DNA of 64,000 nucleotides, from positions 1 through 64,000 of the forward strand of contig JAHHHU010000014.1 of assembly GCA_019359175.1 (NCBI GenBank), given 5' to 3'. Both the position numbers and the translations under genes were made by a program. A model generated the notes under the pieces. That model saw nothing but the letters and a program-made list of their open reading frames with translations. It had not been told where the DNA came from and did no database searches. This document shows positions 27,559-35,734 of this stretch, in pieces. This DNA comes from Phormidium tanganyikae FI6-MK23 (GTDB lineage Bacteria > Cyanobacteriota > Cyanobacteriia > Leptolyngbyales > Leptolyngbyaceae). The stretch's first letter is position 1; each line of letters begins with the position of its first letter.

Positions 27559-28449
27559 TTATCCTCCGGGTCTGCGGGCTTCGGCATCGATTCGACTCCG
27601 AACTTCTAAGTTTGCAATGCCATCGACTCGTAAACCATAACGAGATTGAAACTGGCGGATTGCGGATTGGGTAGCAGCATCGTAGTATTGTGCGATCGCA
27701 AAGTTACTTCTCAAAATTACTTTCAGATTGTTCCGCAGATTTCGCATGACGCTAGAGAACTTTTCTTCGGTTTCACGGTCGATCGCTCCCGATTCAGAGA
27801 GTCCATAGATCCGCTGAAGATCTCGAATTGCTCTAGCAGTGGGCAGATCGCTGAGAGCAGCTTGTTGATTGATGTCGTAGCCAAACCCGCTCAAGATTGC
27901 TTTGATCTCGGCTTCGGTGTAGATGCTTAATTGCGATCGTGCAGGCGGATTAGAAGCAACAGGGGGATTTGTGGGATTGGACGGGATTCGAGGATCGGAA
28001 TCACTGCTAATTTGATCTAATCGCTGTCGAGTTTCTAGCGTTACAATTCCTGTCACAGGCAGGCGATTTTGTTGCTGAAATTGTTTCACCGCTGCTTCGG
28101 TTTGCTTGCCGTAAAACTGACTCACCGGAAGTTGAGGAGACGGTTTTACAGTGCGATTGAGAGCAGATTGCAGGGATTGGACAATATTTGCTGCTTGGTC
28201 TTGGGTTGGATTATTCAGGGTGCCATCTACAGGCAAGCGAAACTGAATTTGAAAATCTCGAATCGCTTGCTGAACACGCGGATCAGTAATCGGAGCATCC
28301 AGCGGTACAGCATAGCCCAAACCGTTGAGAACAGAAATGAACTGTGCGGATGAATAGTCTTGCGATCGCGCTGCATTCACTGATTGACTACAAACGATGA
28401 CCGCCACACTTCCCCACACCACACCAGACATCAACCTTGCGTTCCACAT
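27559..28449 (-). CDS. Exported peptidoglycan-binding-like protein
   Basis: The 296-residue product has a signal peptide (cleavage after VNA, residue 26) and three or four peptidoglycan-binding_1 modules: IRDFQIQFRLPVDGTLNNPT, VKQFQQQNRLPVTGIVTLET, IRDLQRIYGLSESGAIDRET and IRQFQSRYGLRVDGIANLEV. There is no catalytic domain, so it probably anchors to the cell wall as a structural or adaptor protein. Its stop directly abuts the end of the convergent cytochrome gene. Confidence 0.88.
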   Translation of the reverse strand: MWNARLMSGVVWGSVAVIVCSQSVNAARSQDYSSAQFISVLNGLGYAVPLDAPITDPRVQQAIRDFQIQFRLPVDGTLNNPTQDQAANIVQSLQSALNRTVKPSPQLPVSQFYGKQTEAAVKQFQQQNRLPVTGIVTLETRQRLDQISSDSDPRIPSNPTNPPVASNPPARSQLSIYTEAEIKAILSGFGYDINQQAALSDLPTARAIRDLQRIYGLSESGAIDRETEEKFSSVMRNLRNNLKVILRSNFAIAQYYDAATQSAIRQFQSRYGLRVDGIANLEVRSRIDAEARRPGG

Positions 28450-28552
28450 ACCTTCTTGCCTTTTTATCTGAAAAGATTATCGCTTGTTCTGCACTGTCAC
28501 GTTGCATTTGCTAGAAGGGATTAATTGAGAAACAATGACATTCCGCTGCTTT

Positions 28553-29122
28553 ATGACTTACTCGCTTCGCATTGCTGATCTGCCTGAAAGTGAACGCCCC
28601 CGCGAACGTCTCATCGCTCAAGGTGCAAGAACGCTCTCTACCGCAGAGCTTATCGCCATTCTACTCAGCACTGGGTCAGGCAAGCTTTCTGCGGTTGGAT
28701 TGGGGCAGTACATTTTACAGGAATTGAGTCAGCATCAGCGTGATCCTTTAAGCGCATTGCGAGAAGTCAACATTGCAGAACTGACGAAAGCTCCGGGAGT
28801 GGGAACGGCGAAAGCGACGACGATTTTAGCTGCGATCGAGCTTGGCAAACGAGTCTACCAATCCCGCCCACCAGAAAAGACGATTATTGATGATCCGAAT
28901 GTTGCCGCTGCTGCGTTAAGTCATGAATTGATGTGGCAATCGACCGAACGATTTGCAGTGTTGATTTTGGATGTGAAAAATCGGTTAATTGCAACGCAGG
29001 TGATTACGATCGGGACTGCAACCGAAACGCTGGCACACCCACGCGAGATTTTTCGGGAAATTATTCGGCAAGGTGGAACAAGAGCGATCGTGGCTACGAT
29101 AGACAATCACCCTATCAGCTAA
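28553..29122 (+). pseudogene. radC: radC 5' portion, interrupted by the integrated element
   Basis: The 189-codon frame is normal RadC from [20 protein letters not shown] through the helix-hairpin-helix ([16 protein letters not shown]) and into the JAMM domain ([18 protein letters not shown]). At [10 protein letters not shown] it diverges from the expected HNHPSG metal-site motif and stops. The remaining ~45 residues, with the catalytic Asp, are missing and nowhere else in the window. Accessory DNA with an XisF-type recombinase begins immediately after, so the break is an integration junction. An upstream ATG at 28535 is a possible start. Confidence 0.85.
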
Positions 29123-29145
29123 TATATAAAAATACTTTTTAATGA

Positions 29146-29307
29146 AATAAGTTGGTAAGGTTGGTAAGTAATAAATACAAACCATATATATCAACACTTT
29201 CAGCTATTACCAACCTCCAATTAAGTCGGTAATAGGTTGGTAAGCCGAAAGAACACATACTTTCTCAAAACCTTACATATCAGGACTTTTAGCTGTTACC
29301 AACCTCA
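29146..29307. repeat. Two ~75-90 bp direct repeat units with GGTTGGTAA dyads
   Basis: Unit 1 (29146-29218) and unit 2 (29219-29307) each run from AAGttGGTAA...GGTTGGTAAG through an AT-rich spacer to an AGCTnTTACCAACCTC end. The ~30-base ends at 29188-29217 and 29277-29306 differ at only about four positions. Within each unit GGTTGGTAA and TTACCAACC form an inverted pair. Lying between the radC junction and the recombinase start, they are good candidates for recombinase-binding arms or an autoregulatory operator. Confidence 0.8.
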
Positions 29308-30743
29308 TGACCAGACCGATCGATACTGATGGATATGCGAGAGTTTCGACTCAAAGACAGGTGGATCGAGGTCACGGACTGGAGCGATACATCGAAGATC
29401 TGGAGGCTTACGGCATTCCACGCGATCGCATTTTCTGGGATGTCGAATCGGGTGCAAGCGATGAGCGAAAAGGTTACAACACCGTCCTAGAGCGAGTACG
29501 CAACGGAACTACAAAGAAGGTCGTAGTTCCATGTTTCGATCGCTTCACTCGCTCAAACCTGGCTTTAGAGCAGATGTTAGAAGAATTTCCGGCGTTTGGT
29601 GCTGAGTTAGCTTACGTGACTGGCGGAGTAATGGACTTCATCACACCAGAAGGAAGGAAGCAAGCGCGTGATCAGGCTACAACAGCAGCCTATTGGAGAG
29701 AGAAGAATCAATACGCCGCAGTAAAAGGATGGGAACGCCGCCGCCGCCTAAAGAAAGCCAGTAATCCGCCTTTTGGGTATGTGGTGGTTGAAGATTCTTA
29801 TGTGATTAATCGAAACCCTTATTCGCCTTGCCCAGAAAAAACCTGTTTTGACATTGCTCAAGAATTAATCAACACGTATTTATCGATCGGCACGATTCGC
29901 GGAACCATTCAGGAAATGTGCCAGCGATACGGATCTGTGCATCAAGGGCAAAAAAACGAGGACTTCCCGCGAGACAGAAAAAACCTTAAGGCATGGTTTC
30001 AGAACCCTGTCCTACGAGGTCATCTCGCGTATTTTGGTAATCGTGGAAAACCTCGCGTGATTGCGGCATTTGCCAACCATGAGCCGCTGATTAACCCAAC
30101 GAACGCAGCGCAGGTCGATCACTTTCTAAAAATGCGAGAGCGCGACATTAGCCCATCAGTCGGGGTTAAATATCCTCTGTCTGGGTTGGTCTTCTGTGAT
30201 TGCGGTGCGAAGTCTGTCATCTCAGGAGGCCGTAAGCGCCGATACTACTGCGGCGATCTTTACGATGCGCTTGGTACTCGCACTTGCCTTAATCGAGGCG
30301 GTTTACTCCCCTCCGACGCTGAAAGCTTCGCTGTTGCTGCAATTTGCGATCGCGCTTCAACCGAGATTGTTCGCAAAATGGAAGAATCCGCATTGCGTGA
30401 AATTGACCAGCCGGAGCCATCAGAATTAATTGAACTGCGTTTGAAATTGGAACGGATGCGACTCGATCCGGATTTTGCCGCCGCAATCCCTACGGTGCAA
30501 CAAAAGATCGTGGATATGGAGAAATCTTTAAGAAGTTCACATGAACAGCAAGCAGTTTCAAATGAAGCGCTGCTAGAGGTTTCGCGCGATCCTGAATTTT
30601 TCGCGAGCCTGGAGGTTTTAGAGCGCAGATTTGTCTATACGCAATTAATCGATCGACTCGTTCAGATTGCTGGCAGAGTCGATCGAGTTGAGTTTTTAGG
30701 AGGCTTGGGAATCGTTCGATTTAACGAGGGCGATCAATCTTAG
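29307..30743 (+). CDS. Large serine recombinase, XisF family
   Basis: A 478-residue site-specific integrase/excisionase. The N-terminal resolvase domain has GYARVSTQRQVDRG (nucleophile Ser in RVST) and FDRFTRSNLALEQML. A recombinase domain follows (about 160-290). A zinc ribbon (LVFCDCGAKSVISGG...RYYCG...CLNRGG) and a coiled-coil region (about 360-420) complete the large-serine-recombinase layout. It resembles XisF, which excises the fdxN element in Anabaena. Position at the radC junction and repeats directly upstream fit the integrase of this element. The start overlaps the end of repeat unit 2. Confidence 0.92.
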   Translation: MTRPIDTDGYARVSTQRQVDRGHGLERYIEDLEAYGIPRDRIFWDVESGASDERKGYNTVLERVRNGTTKKVVVPCFDRFTRSNLALEQMLEEFPAFGAELAYVTGGVMDFITPEGRKQARDQATTAAYWREKNQYAAVKGWERRRRLKKASNPPFGYVVVEDSYVINRNPYSPCPEKTCFDIAQELINTYLSIGTIRGTIQEMCQRYGSVHQGQKNEDFPRDRKNLKAWFQNPVLRGHLAYFGNRGKPRVIAAFANHEPLINPTNAAQVDHFLKMRERDISPSVGVKYPLSGLVFCDCGAKSVISGGRKRRYYCGDLYDALGTRTCLNRGGLLPSDAESFAVAAICDRASTEIVRKMEESALREIDQPEPSELIELRLKLERMRLDPDFAAAIPTVQQKIVDMEKSLRSSHEQQAVSNEALLEVSRDPEFFASLEVLERRFVYTQLIDRLVQIAGRVDRVEFLGGLGIVRFNEGDQS

Positions 30744-30881
30744 AACTTCTCGCGATGAGACGATCGGGTGCTTCTGTGCAAGTGCCTCAAGTTCGCTAAA
30801 CACCTGCTCTCGCACCTGCTTTGCTTTGTAGTACGCGATCGCTTTTTGGTGGATCGCCGCCCATGAGTTTTCAGAACTCAT
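30696..30881 (-). CDS. Small helical protein coupled to the primase
   Basis: A 61-residue, fully helical, charged product (MSSENSWAAIHQKAIAYYKAKQVREQVFSEL...). Its ATG overlaps the primase TGA (ATGA), so it is very probably translated from the same message. Its 3' end overlaps the convergent recombinase gene by 48 bases, unusual but not prohibitive. No family recognised; it may be a replication accessory protein. Confidence 0.55.
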   Translation of the reverse strand: MSSENSWAAIHQKAIAYYKAKQVREQVFSELEALAQKHPIVSSREVLRLIALVKSNDSQAS

Positions 30882-33136
30882 AAAACCGAATCAGGTACGA
30901 TAAACGGTCTGCACACCGCTAGTAGATGCTGATCGCCTGTAGGGTCGATCAAGACCACGCCGCTAGATGTTTTGTCGATCGATACGATCTTGATCGGACT
31001 GTTGCAGCCGTTTAAGAAATATCCTCCAACCGTGGCCCATTCCGGCAGATTTTCCGGTGTGGCGATCTCCTCGACAACTTGCCCTTGTGCCTTGGTTGGT
31101 GATTTGGGTTCAATGCTTTCGGACTTCAAATCTGTGCCTACCCAGCACCGCTTACCGTCAATCCGTCCCGTGTTTCTCCAGCCAAGCCGCCTGAGAATGT
31201 CGGCAACTCGCATCTGTTCAGGTCTGCCGTGATCCTTAAGTTCCCGTCCCAGTGCATTGCTCAGGATCTCAGAAACAGTAACGCGATCGTGGCTTTCCAA
31301 ATACCCTGAGATCTCAAGCTCCCAGGAGTCGGCAGATTGAAACTGCTTTGCGATCGCCGCCGCCTGAACTTCCTCTAAGTCGGTTAAATGCCACTGCTCC
31401 CCCTTCTTATAAAGGGCGTAAGCTGCCGCCCATAGTTGATCTCGCTCTTTCTTCAGTAACTCAATATCAATTTTGCCGTGAGATTTTGGGATTGGAATCA
31501 CCCAGTACCGACGCGCTCCGGTTGGATCGTTCAGAAAGTCATCCTGGTTTGTCGATCCGACAATGATCGACGGTCTAGGAAGTTCAAGTGTCGATCTGCC
31601 GTAAGGCAGGCGGATATTGTCTTGACGGCACGTTAGAAACCCCTTGACCGCAGAGATATCCCTCTTACGAAAAATCGACTCAATTTCACCCCATTCAATA
31701 AACCAGAATTGATGTAGCTTTGCGCGTTCGTCTCTGTCTGTCCCTGATAGGGTGTCGTCAAAGTTCTCTGCTCCGCCTGCTAGATCAGAAAGAAACGTAG
31801 ACTTCCTCACTCCTTGCGCTCCCTGCAAAATCAGAGCAGTGTCCATTTTGCAGCCTGGTTGATAAAGACGCGCGATCGCGCCGATCATCGTCCGCACAAG
31901 CATCGCACTGTAAATCTGATCTGACTGCCCAAAGTAGCGATCTGCGACGTTCTCCAGAATTTTTGCATCATCGCCATACTGTTGAGAGACGCGCTCAATA
32001 TAGGATTTGATCGGGTGATATCTGTATCGCTGTGAGGTTTTGACAACAACATCGGGGAAGTCTTCCTTGCCACTGCGAACGCTAAACGAATGGTCGATGC
32101 TCATCGCTACTTTTATCCCATCCAGAGATAAAGTCTCCCCGTCAAGCTCTACCCGCTTTTTGAGTTCGTTAAATCTGAGCCTGTCACCAAACTTTTCGAT
32201 AAGCCTCAAGTAATCCCAAAAGCTGTGATCTCTATAAGTTACTGCTCGGATGTAGCCACCTTGGAGCGATGCAAGTTCCTCGATTTTGTCTTGATCGCGC
32301 AGTTCTCCGACGATGTTTTTCGCGATCGTCAAAGCGCTGTATTCAACCGGATCAAGGTTCATTAAGTCGATCAACTTATCAGTGTCGTCCTTTGAGAAGT
32401 GGCGAACAATTAGCTTAAACCAGGCTTTGCAGCATTGATCAAACTTCTCTCGACTCAACCCAATCCAATATTGGGGAAGTGTCGAGAGAAAGTCTTTAGG
32501 ATCTAGCGCAGAATTAATCAGTCCTTTATAGTCTTCTGCCGTGTGTCCAGCGCGAAAGTACTCACACAGACCAGCTTTAGGCTGATCGGAAATTTCAGGC
32601 ACTAGCTGAATCTTTCCGCCCGTCCAAAGCGCTGCGTTAAACAGGTTTAGAAATACGCTCGGATTTGTCCGACCGTCCGCATCAAACAAAATCGTTAGCC
32701 TAGAACCTTTCGCGAGAGCTTTTCGATAGTGGCTTACACCCGCGATCGCGCCTGTCGGAATGCCACCGATCAGAGTTCCCGCAGCAGCATCTTTAAAGCC
32801 CTCGGTGACAACCTGAACCCCTTCCGGTAGCCAAGCCCTAGATATTTTTTTGCAGGGGGTCAGATACTTCGCAGGCTTGCCCTGCCGAATTGGAGGACTG
32901 TCACAACGAAGTTGTCCGAATTCCCCGTTAAAAGGGAAGTAGATCCCGCTACTCGATCGATATTCGCCCGAATCGTCTCGGCAAATAATATTGAGCGATC
33001 GCGCTTCGGATTCGCTAATTGACTGGACTCCAATCGATTCGAGATAGTCGATTTGGCGATTGGAGAAACCCTCGCTCAGAAGGTGTTTTCGGTGCTGCGT
33101 TTCGAGCTTTAGAACTGAAAAGAAGGAATGCTTCAT
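30878..33136 (-). CDS. Primase-helicase with Toprim-like and VapE-type ATPase domains
   Basis: The 752-residue replication protein has an N-terminal Toprim-like/DUF3854 region (about 95-200: VVTEGFKDAAAGTLIGG, LTILFDADGRTNPS) and a C-terminal VirE/VapE P-loop ATPase (about 430-600: LQGAQGVRKSTFLSDLAG, FIEWGEIESIFRKRDIS, IVGSTNQDDFLNDPTGARRYWVI), ending in a putative winged helix (ILRRLGWRNTGRIDGKRCWVG). Such proteins initiate replication of plasmids, satellites and integrative elements. It faces the recombinase and heads a short minus-strand operon. Confidence 0.9.
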   Translation of the reverse strand: MKHSFFSVLKLETQHRKHLLSEGFSNRQIDYLESIGVQSISESEARSLNIICRDDSGEYRSSSGIYFPFNGEFGQLRCDSPPIRQGKPAKYLTPCKKISRAWLPEGVQVVTEGFKDAAAGTLIGGIPTGAIAGVSHYRKALAKGSRLTILFDADGRTNPSVFLNLFNAALWTGGKIQLVPEISDQPKAGLCEYFRAGHTAEDYKGLINSALDPKDFLSTLPQYWIGLSREKFDQCCKAWFKLIVRHFSKDDTDKLIDLMNLDPVEYSALTIAKNIVGELRDQDKIEELASLQGGYIRAVTYRDHSFWDYLRLIEKFGDRLRFNELKKRVELDGETLSLDGIKVAMSIDHSFSVRSGKEDFPDVVVKTSQRYRYHPIKSYIERVSQQYGDDAKILENVADRYFGQSDQIYSAMLVRTMIGAIARLYQPGCKMDTALILQGAQGVRKSTFLSDLAGGAENFDDTLSGTDRDERAKLHQFWFIEWGEIESIFRKRDISAVKGFLTCRQDNIRLPYGRSTLELPRPSIIVGSTNQDDFLNDPTGARRYWVIPIPKSHGKIDIELLKKERDQLWAAAYALYKKGEQWHLTDLEEVQAAAIAKQFQSADSWELEISGYLESHDRVTVSEILSNALGRELKDHGRPEQMRVADILRRLGWRNTGRIDGKRCWVGTDLKSESIEPKSPTKAQGQVVEEIATPENLPEWATVGGYFLNGCNSPIKIVSIDKTSSGVVLIDPTGDQHLLAVCRPFIVPDSVL

Positions 33137-33339
33137 TGCAATTTTCCTCTCTTCAGCTCTAAAACGCGGTCATTGAGCGAGATCGCCAAATCTAAATCGA
33201 GCGATTTTTTTTGTGTCCAAAAAGACATTTGAAACGCTTTATTAGAGCGTTTTCTAGCGATTTTCTTTCGGAAATTCGTGAAACGAGATAAGATCAGCAT
33301 ATAAGTCTGCCCGCCGCCATGCGGGTTTTAATTTCGCGA

Positions 33340-33525
33340 TCATTTTTTAGAGGCAGTCGTTTGTTGTTCGGAAGCGATCTCTCGTTCCAGGAGTCGATCG
33401 CTTTTTGCTGCGCTGTTTTCTTCGATTTCGGGAGCGGAATTGATTTTGAGCCAACGCGCCCAGAAATCTTGGTTGATTTCGAGTCTTTCTTTCTCGAAAT
33501 CGAAGCTAATTTTTGCAGCACACAT
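33340..33525 (-). CDS. Small hypothetical protein
   Basis: From the ATG at 33525 the product has 61 residues (MCAAKISFDFEKERLEINQ...), hydrophilic and probably helical, ending in SEQQTTASKK. It lies between the 249-aa gene and the primase gene on the same strand, with compatible spacing. A longer frame starts with TTG at 33579. Overlapping frames on the plus strand look like shadows. No family recognised. Confidence 0.4.
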   Translation of the reverse strand: MCAAKISFDFEKERLEINQDFWARWLKINSAPEIEENSAAKSDRLLEREIASEQQTTASKK

Positions 33526-33604
33526 AGTCTTTTTCCCCGACGACTCCCCTAAGATATTGCGGCGGATTTTCCGCGCCAAGCGCTCGGACGTTACTTTACA
33601 AAAG

Positions 33605-34354
33605 TTAATAATTCAGTTTTCCAAATCCGATATTTCTTCCCCGTTTGTTGTTTGCAGCCGCAAACGTCACTCTTTCTTTGGCATCGAGAAAAATAGCCTT
33701 CATGGTAGTGCTGTCCCTAATTTCAGACATGCATCGGGAGCGTACTTTGAGATACGGTCTATAGTATTTCTCTCGAAATCGGATATCAGCTTCAGCCAAG
33801 TCAATAATCGTTGCGCTGACAGTCTTAGATAGAGAGATCTGCTCGTCGCAAAACCAGTCAAGACTCAAGCCCGATTCTGAGTTTGATAGATCGCCCATCA
33901 GGAATTTCAACTCCTCTCGTTGCGCGATCGCCCACGCTTTCTTGCCAGGAAAGGATGTGGACTGAGCTTTCAGTAGTCCAATTTGTTGTAAAGCTGCATA
34001 CTCGTTTTCAAAAAGAGTACAAAACCATAGATGCAGGGCAGAGCCAAAAGATCTCATCCATTGAGCCTCAGAGCGTAGGCGCACTTCGGTAAGAAGGTCG
34101 AGCCATGCCCTATCTTGTTCAGCATAAGCTTTGATTCCTCGCTCATTCTCTAATCGCGCTGGTGGCTCTGTACGCATTTGCAATAAATACGCCAGCCACT
34201 CAGAAACAGCGGTGAACATAACTTCTCGCAGTAAAAAGAGCTTTCTTTCGGATTCCTTGCGGAAAACTTTGCTGGAGTCTTCCAGGACTAGACTAGGTAG
34301 TACTGAATAGCAGTTCAAATAAAACGCCAACTTCTCTTCAAATACGTCGCTCAT
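33605..34354 (-). CDS. Hypothetical helical protein
   Basis: The 249-residue protein from MSDVFEEKLAFYLNCY is mostly alpha-helical, with aromatic-rich segments (VSEWLAYLLQMRTEPP, SALHLWFCTLFENEYAAL) and a basic C-terminus (ANNKRGRNIGFGKLNY). No signal peptide, transmembrane helix or known motif is visible. The longer frame from 34453 adds 33 residues of basic, less likely sequence. It precedes the small gene and primase on the same strand, suggesting an element replication operon. Confidence 0.65.
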   Translation of the reverse strand: MSDVFEEKLAFYLNCYSVLPSLVLEDSSKVFRKESERKLFLLREVMFTAVSEWLAYLLQMRTEPPARLENERGIKAYAEQDRAWLDLLTEVRLRSEAQWMRSFGSALHLWFCTLFENEYAALQQIGLLKAQSTSFPGKKAWAIAQREELKFLMGDLSNSESGLSLDWFCDEQISLSKTVSATIIDLAEADIRFREKYYRPYLKVRSRCMSEIRDSTTMKAIFLDAKERVTFAAANNKRGRNIGFGKLNY

Positions 34355-34462
34355 TTTGATACCTGAGATTTTGAATGTTTTTCGTTCTCTTCTCGATTGC
34401 TCCTTTGCAGCAGTAGCAGCGCGATCGTCTACCTGTAATTTGCAAATTTGCAAACGCGATCG

Positions 34463-34794
34463 CTAATCTTCCGTGTCCTGTGGCAGTGCCCAAGGATCGA
34501 TCCCGTTATCGCGTAGAACCTGCATCAGGTAATCGTTTTCGTTCCTCAGAACCGATTCGACGCTTAATGCTTCCCCGATCGTGTATTCGAGTCAGGCTCA
34601 ATCTCAAAAATCGCGGGCGTATAACCCTCCCCCGGTCAAGACTTGAGTGCTTTCGACTGCAAAAATTCGCGGGCGTTTCTCTCTGTTAATCCGACACATT
34701 CCGCCGCTTGAGTTTGGCTCATCCGGTAACTGCCGTCGATCATCAAACTCCCGATCGTCACGGTGGCGCGTGTGGCTCTGGCTGAATCAGTCAT
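34463..34794 (-). pseudogene. Degenerate cyanobacterial accessory gene (in-frame stop and frameshift)
   Basis: The frame opens MTDSARATRATVTIGSLMIDG, continues DGSYRMSQTQAAECVGLTER and NAREFLQSKALKS, then meets TGA. The same frame goes on as PGEGYTPAIFEIEPDS before more stops, and a different frame gives a sensible end, LRNENDYLMQVLRDNGIDPW...TED. This is a conserved-looking protein with a stop, a frameshift and an internal deletion. The family occurs widely in cyanobacterial genomes to my memory, but I cannot name its function. The start overlaps the RHH gene's stop. Confidence 0.6.
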
Positions 34795-35093
34795 TCGTCA
34801 GCTTCTCTTTTCTCGGAAGATGAGAGATCGTCGTTCTCTGTTAGTTCTGTATTACTAGGTTTTCTGCCTGCATTCGGACGCTTCCCCCCACGCTTTTCTA
34901 CACGAGCGATCGGAACTTTCAGATCCCCAGTCGCAATCAGCGCTTGTTCAATAATCACGGATATCTGATTGCTCATGGAACGTCTACTGCGTGAACTGTA
35001 AGCCTGTAGAGCTTCATAAAGCTCTGGCTCCAAAGCAATAGTGATCCGGTTCAACTTCGTAGGCACAAACTCCGATCCTGCAACTGCGTACAT
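34791..35093 (-). CDS. Ribbon-helix-helix DNA-binding protein
   Basis: The 100-residue protein contains an RHH/CopG-type segment (LNRITIALEPELYEALQAYSS and RSMSNQISVIIEQALIA) followed by a basic KRGGKRPNAGRKPSN tail. Such proteins repress their own promoters and often act in plasmid copy control, partition or toxin-antitoxin pairs. Several dyads lie directly upstream at 35150-35195. Its TGA overlaps the start of the degenerate gene (ATGA), which was once co-translated. Confidence 0.8.
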   Translation of the reverse strand: MYAVAGSEFVPTKLNRITIALEPELYEALQAYSSRSRRSMSNQISVIIEQALIATGDLKVPIARVEKRGGKRPNAGRKPSNTELTENDDLSSSEKREADE

Positions 35094-35149
35094 TTTGGGT
35101 GAACTCCTATTAATTAAAGCCTAAGACATAAGCCTAACATCACTCTGAT

Positions 35150-35195
35150 ATCAAAGTGCAGAACTTTGATAGGTGTATCTGATGCGTTAGATACA
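35150..35195. promoter_or_regulatory. Adjacent dyads upstream of the RHH gene, putative operators
   Basis: ATCAAAGT-N5-ACTTTGAT (35150-35170) and TGTATCT-N8-AGATACA (35174-35195) are perfect inverted repeats back to back. A GCATT-CT-AATGC dyad and further AATCAAAGTTCAGAACC-like copies follow to about 35275. The gap 35094-35464 holds no gene. The cluster suits an RHH-controlled promoter or an iteron-like origin. Confidence 0.55.
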
Positions 35196-35339
35196 TACCA
35201 ATAAAGCATTCTAATGCAAACAAAGTTCATCACTATGATTATTGAGCTATAGTAAGGTTAATCAAAGTTCAGAACCTAGAAAACATCATAGCCGCTATCT
35301 GGGAAGGAGACCGATCGGGGGACTCCAGTAGGGCAAACA

Positions 35340-35391
35340 AAGATGTCACCGGATCGCGCTTCTGCAATAGAAGTCGATCCGGTGACATCTT
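35340..35391. repeat. Long perfect hairpin with nested inner stem
   Basis: Outer arms 35340-35356 and 35375-35391 pair perfectly over 17 bp (AAGATGTCACCGGATCG and its complement). The 18-nt loop contains a second perfect 5-bp stem (CTTCT-GCAAT-AGAAG). There is no T run, so it is not a classical terminator. It could be a single-strand origin, an attachment structure or a stable RNA fold. Confidence 0.85.
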
Positions 35392-35464
35392 CACCCATCA
35401 AAAAGGCGCGATCGCCCTGGTAAGCAAAATCGCGCCTCTAACCCCAACTACGAGGTATTTGAAC

Positions 35465-35635
35465 ATGGTAACGCTTTCGCTTCCAACTCCAATCAAAACA
35501 GAGCCAACTTGCTCACAGTGCAAGCAATACGATCGCGGGATTTGTCGCCTTAAAGCTGAGGCGGATTGGGGCGATTCTGCCAAAACTTCACCGAAACGAA
35601 AAGCTTGCTACTTTGCGGACTTACTTCCGTTCTAA
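35465..35635 (+). CDS. Small cysteine-rich protein, zinc-ribbon-like
   Basis: A 56-residue frame (MVTLSLPTPIKTEPTCSQCKQYDRG...) with four cysteines in the arrangement CSQC-N8-C...ACYF and an aromatic C-terminus. The C-x2-C...C...C pattern suggests a metal-binding knuckle. GAGG lies about 11 bases before the ATG. It precedes the parM-like gene by 99 bases on the same strand. Too short for certainty, but composition and motif favour a real gene. Confidence 0.5.
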   Translation: MVTLSLPTPIKTEPTCSQCKQYDRGICRLKAEADWGDSAKTSPKRKACYFADLLPF

Positions 35636-35734
35636 ATTCCCGCCAGTGGTTGCAGTAGGCATCCGTTGCCTATTGCAGCTAGTGGTACTAAAACGCTTGA
35701 AAACCTCACACTACAAAGGATTGAGCCGATTTTT

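Noticed and set aside
29098..29116. Exact att core of the radC element at GATAG-N9-CTATC
   Set aside because: The short dyad is suggestive, but without the other junction the crossover point cannot be fixed; used only as an approximate boundary.
33319..33832. Plus-strand frames of 77 and 130 aa
   Set aside because: Opposite to the minus-strand operon, with unlikely Ser/Phe-rich composition.
34480..34689. 69-aa plus-strand frame
   Set aside because: Antisense of the pseudogene, whose residual protein similarity is on the minus strand.
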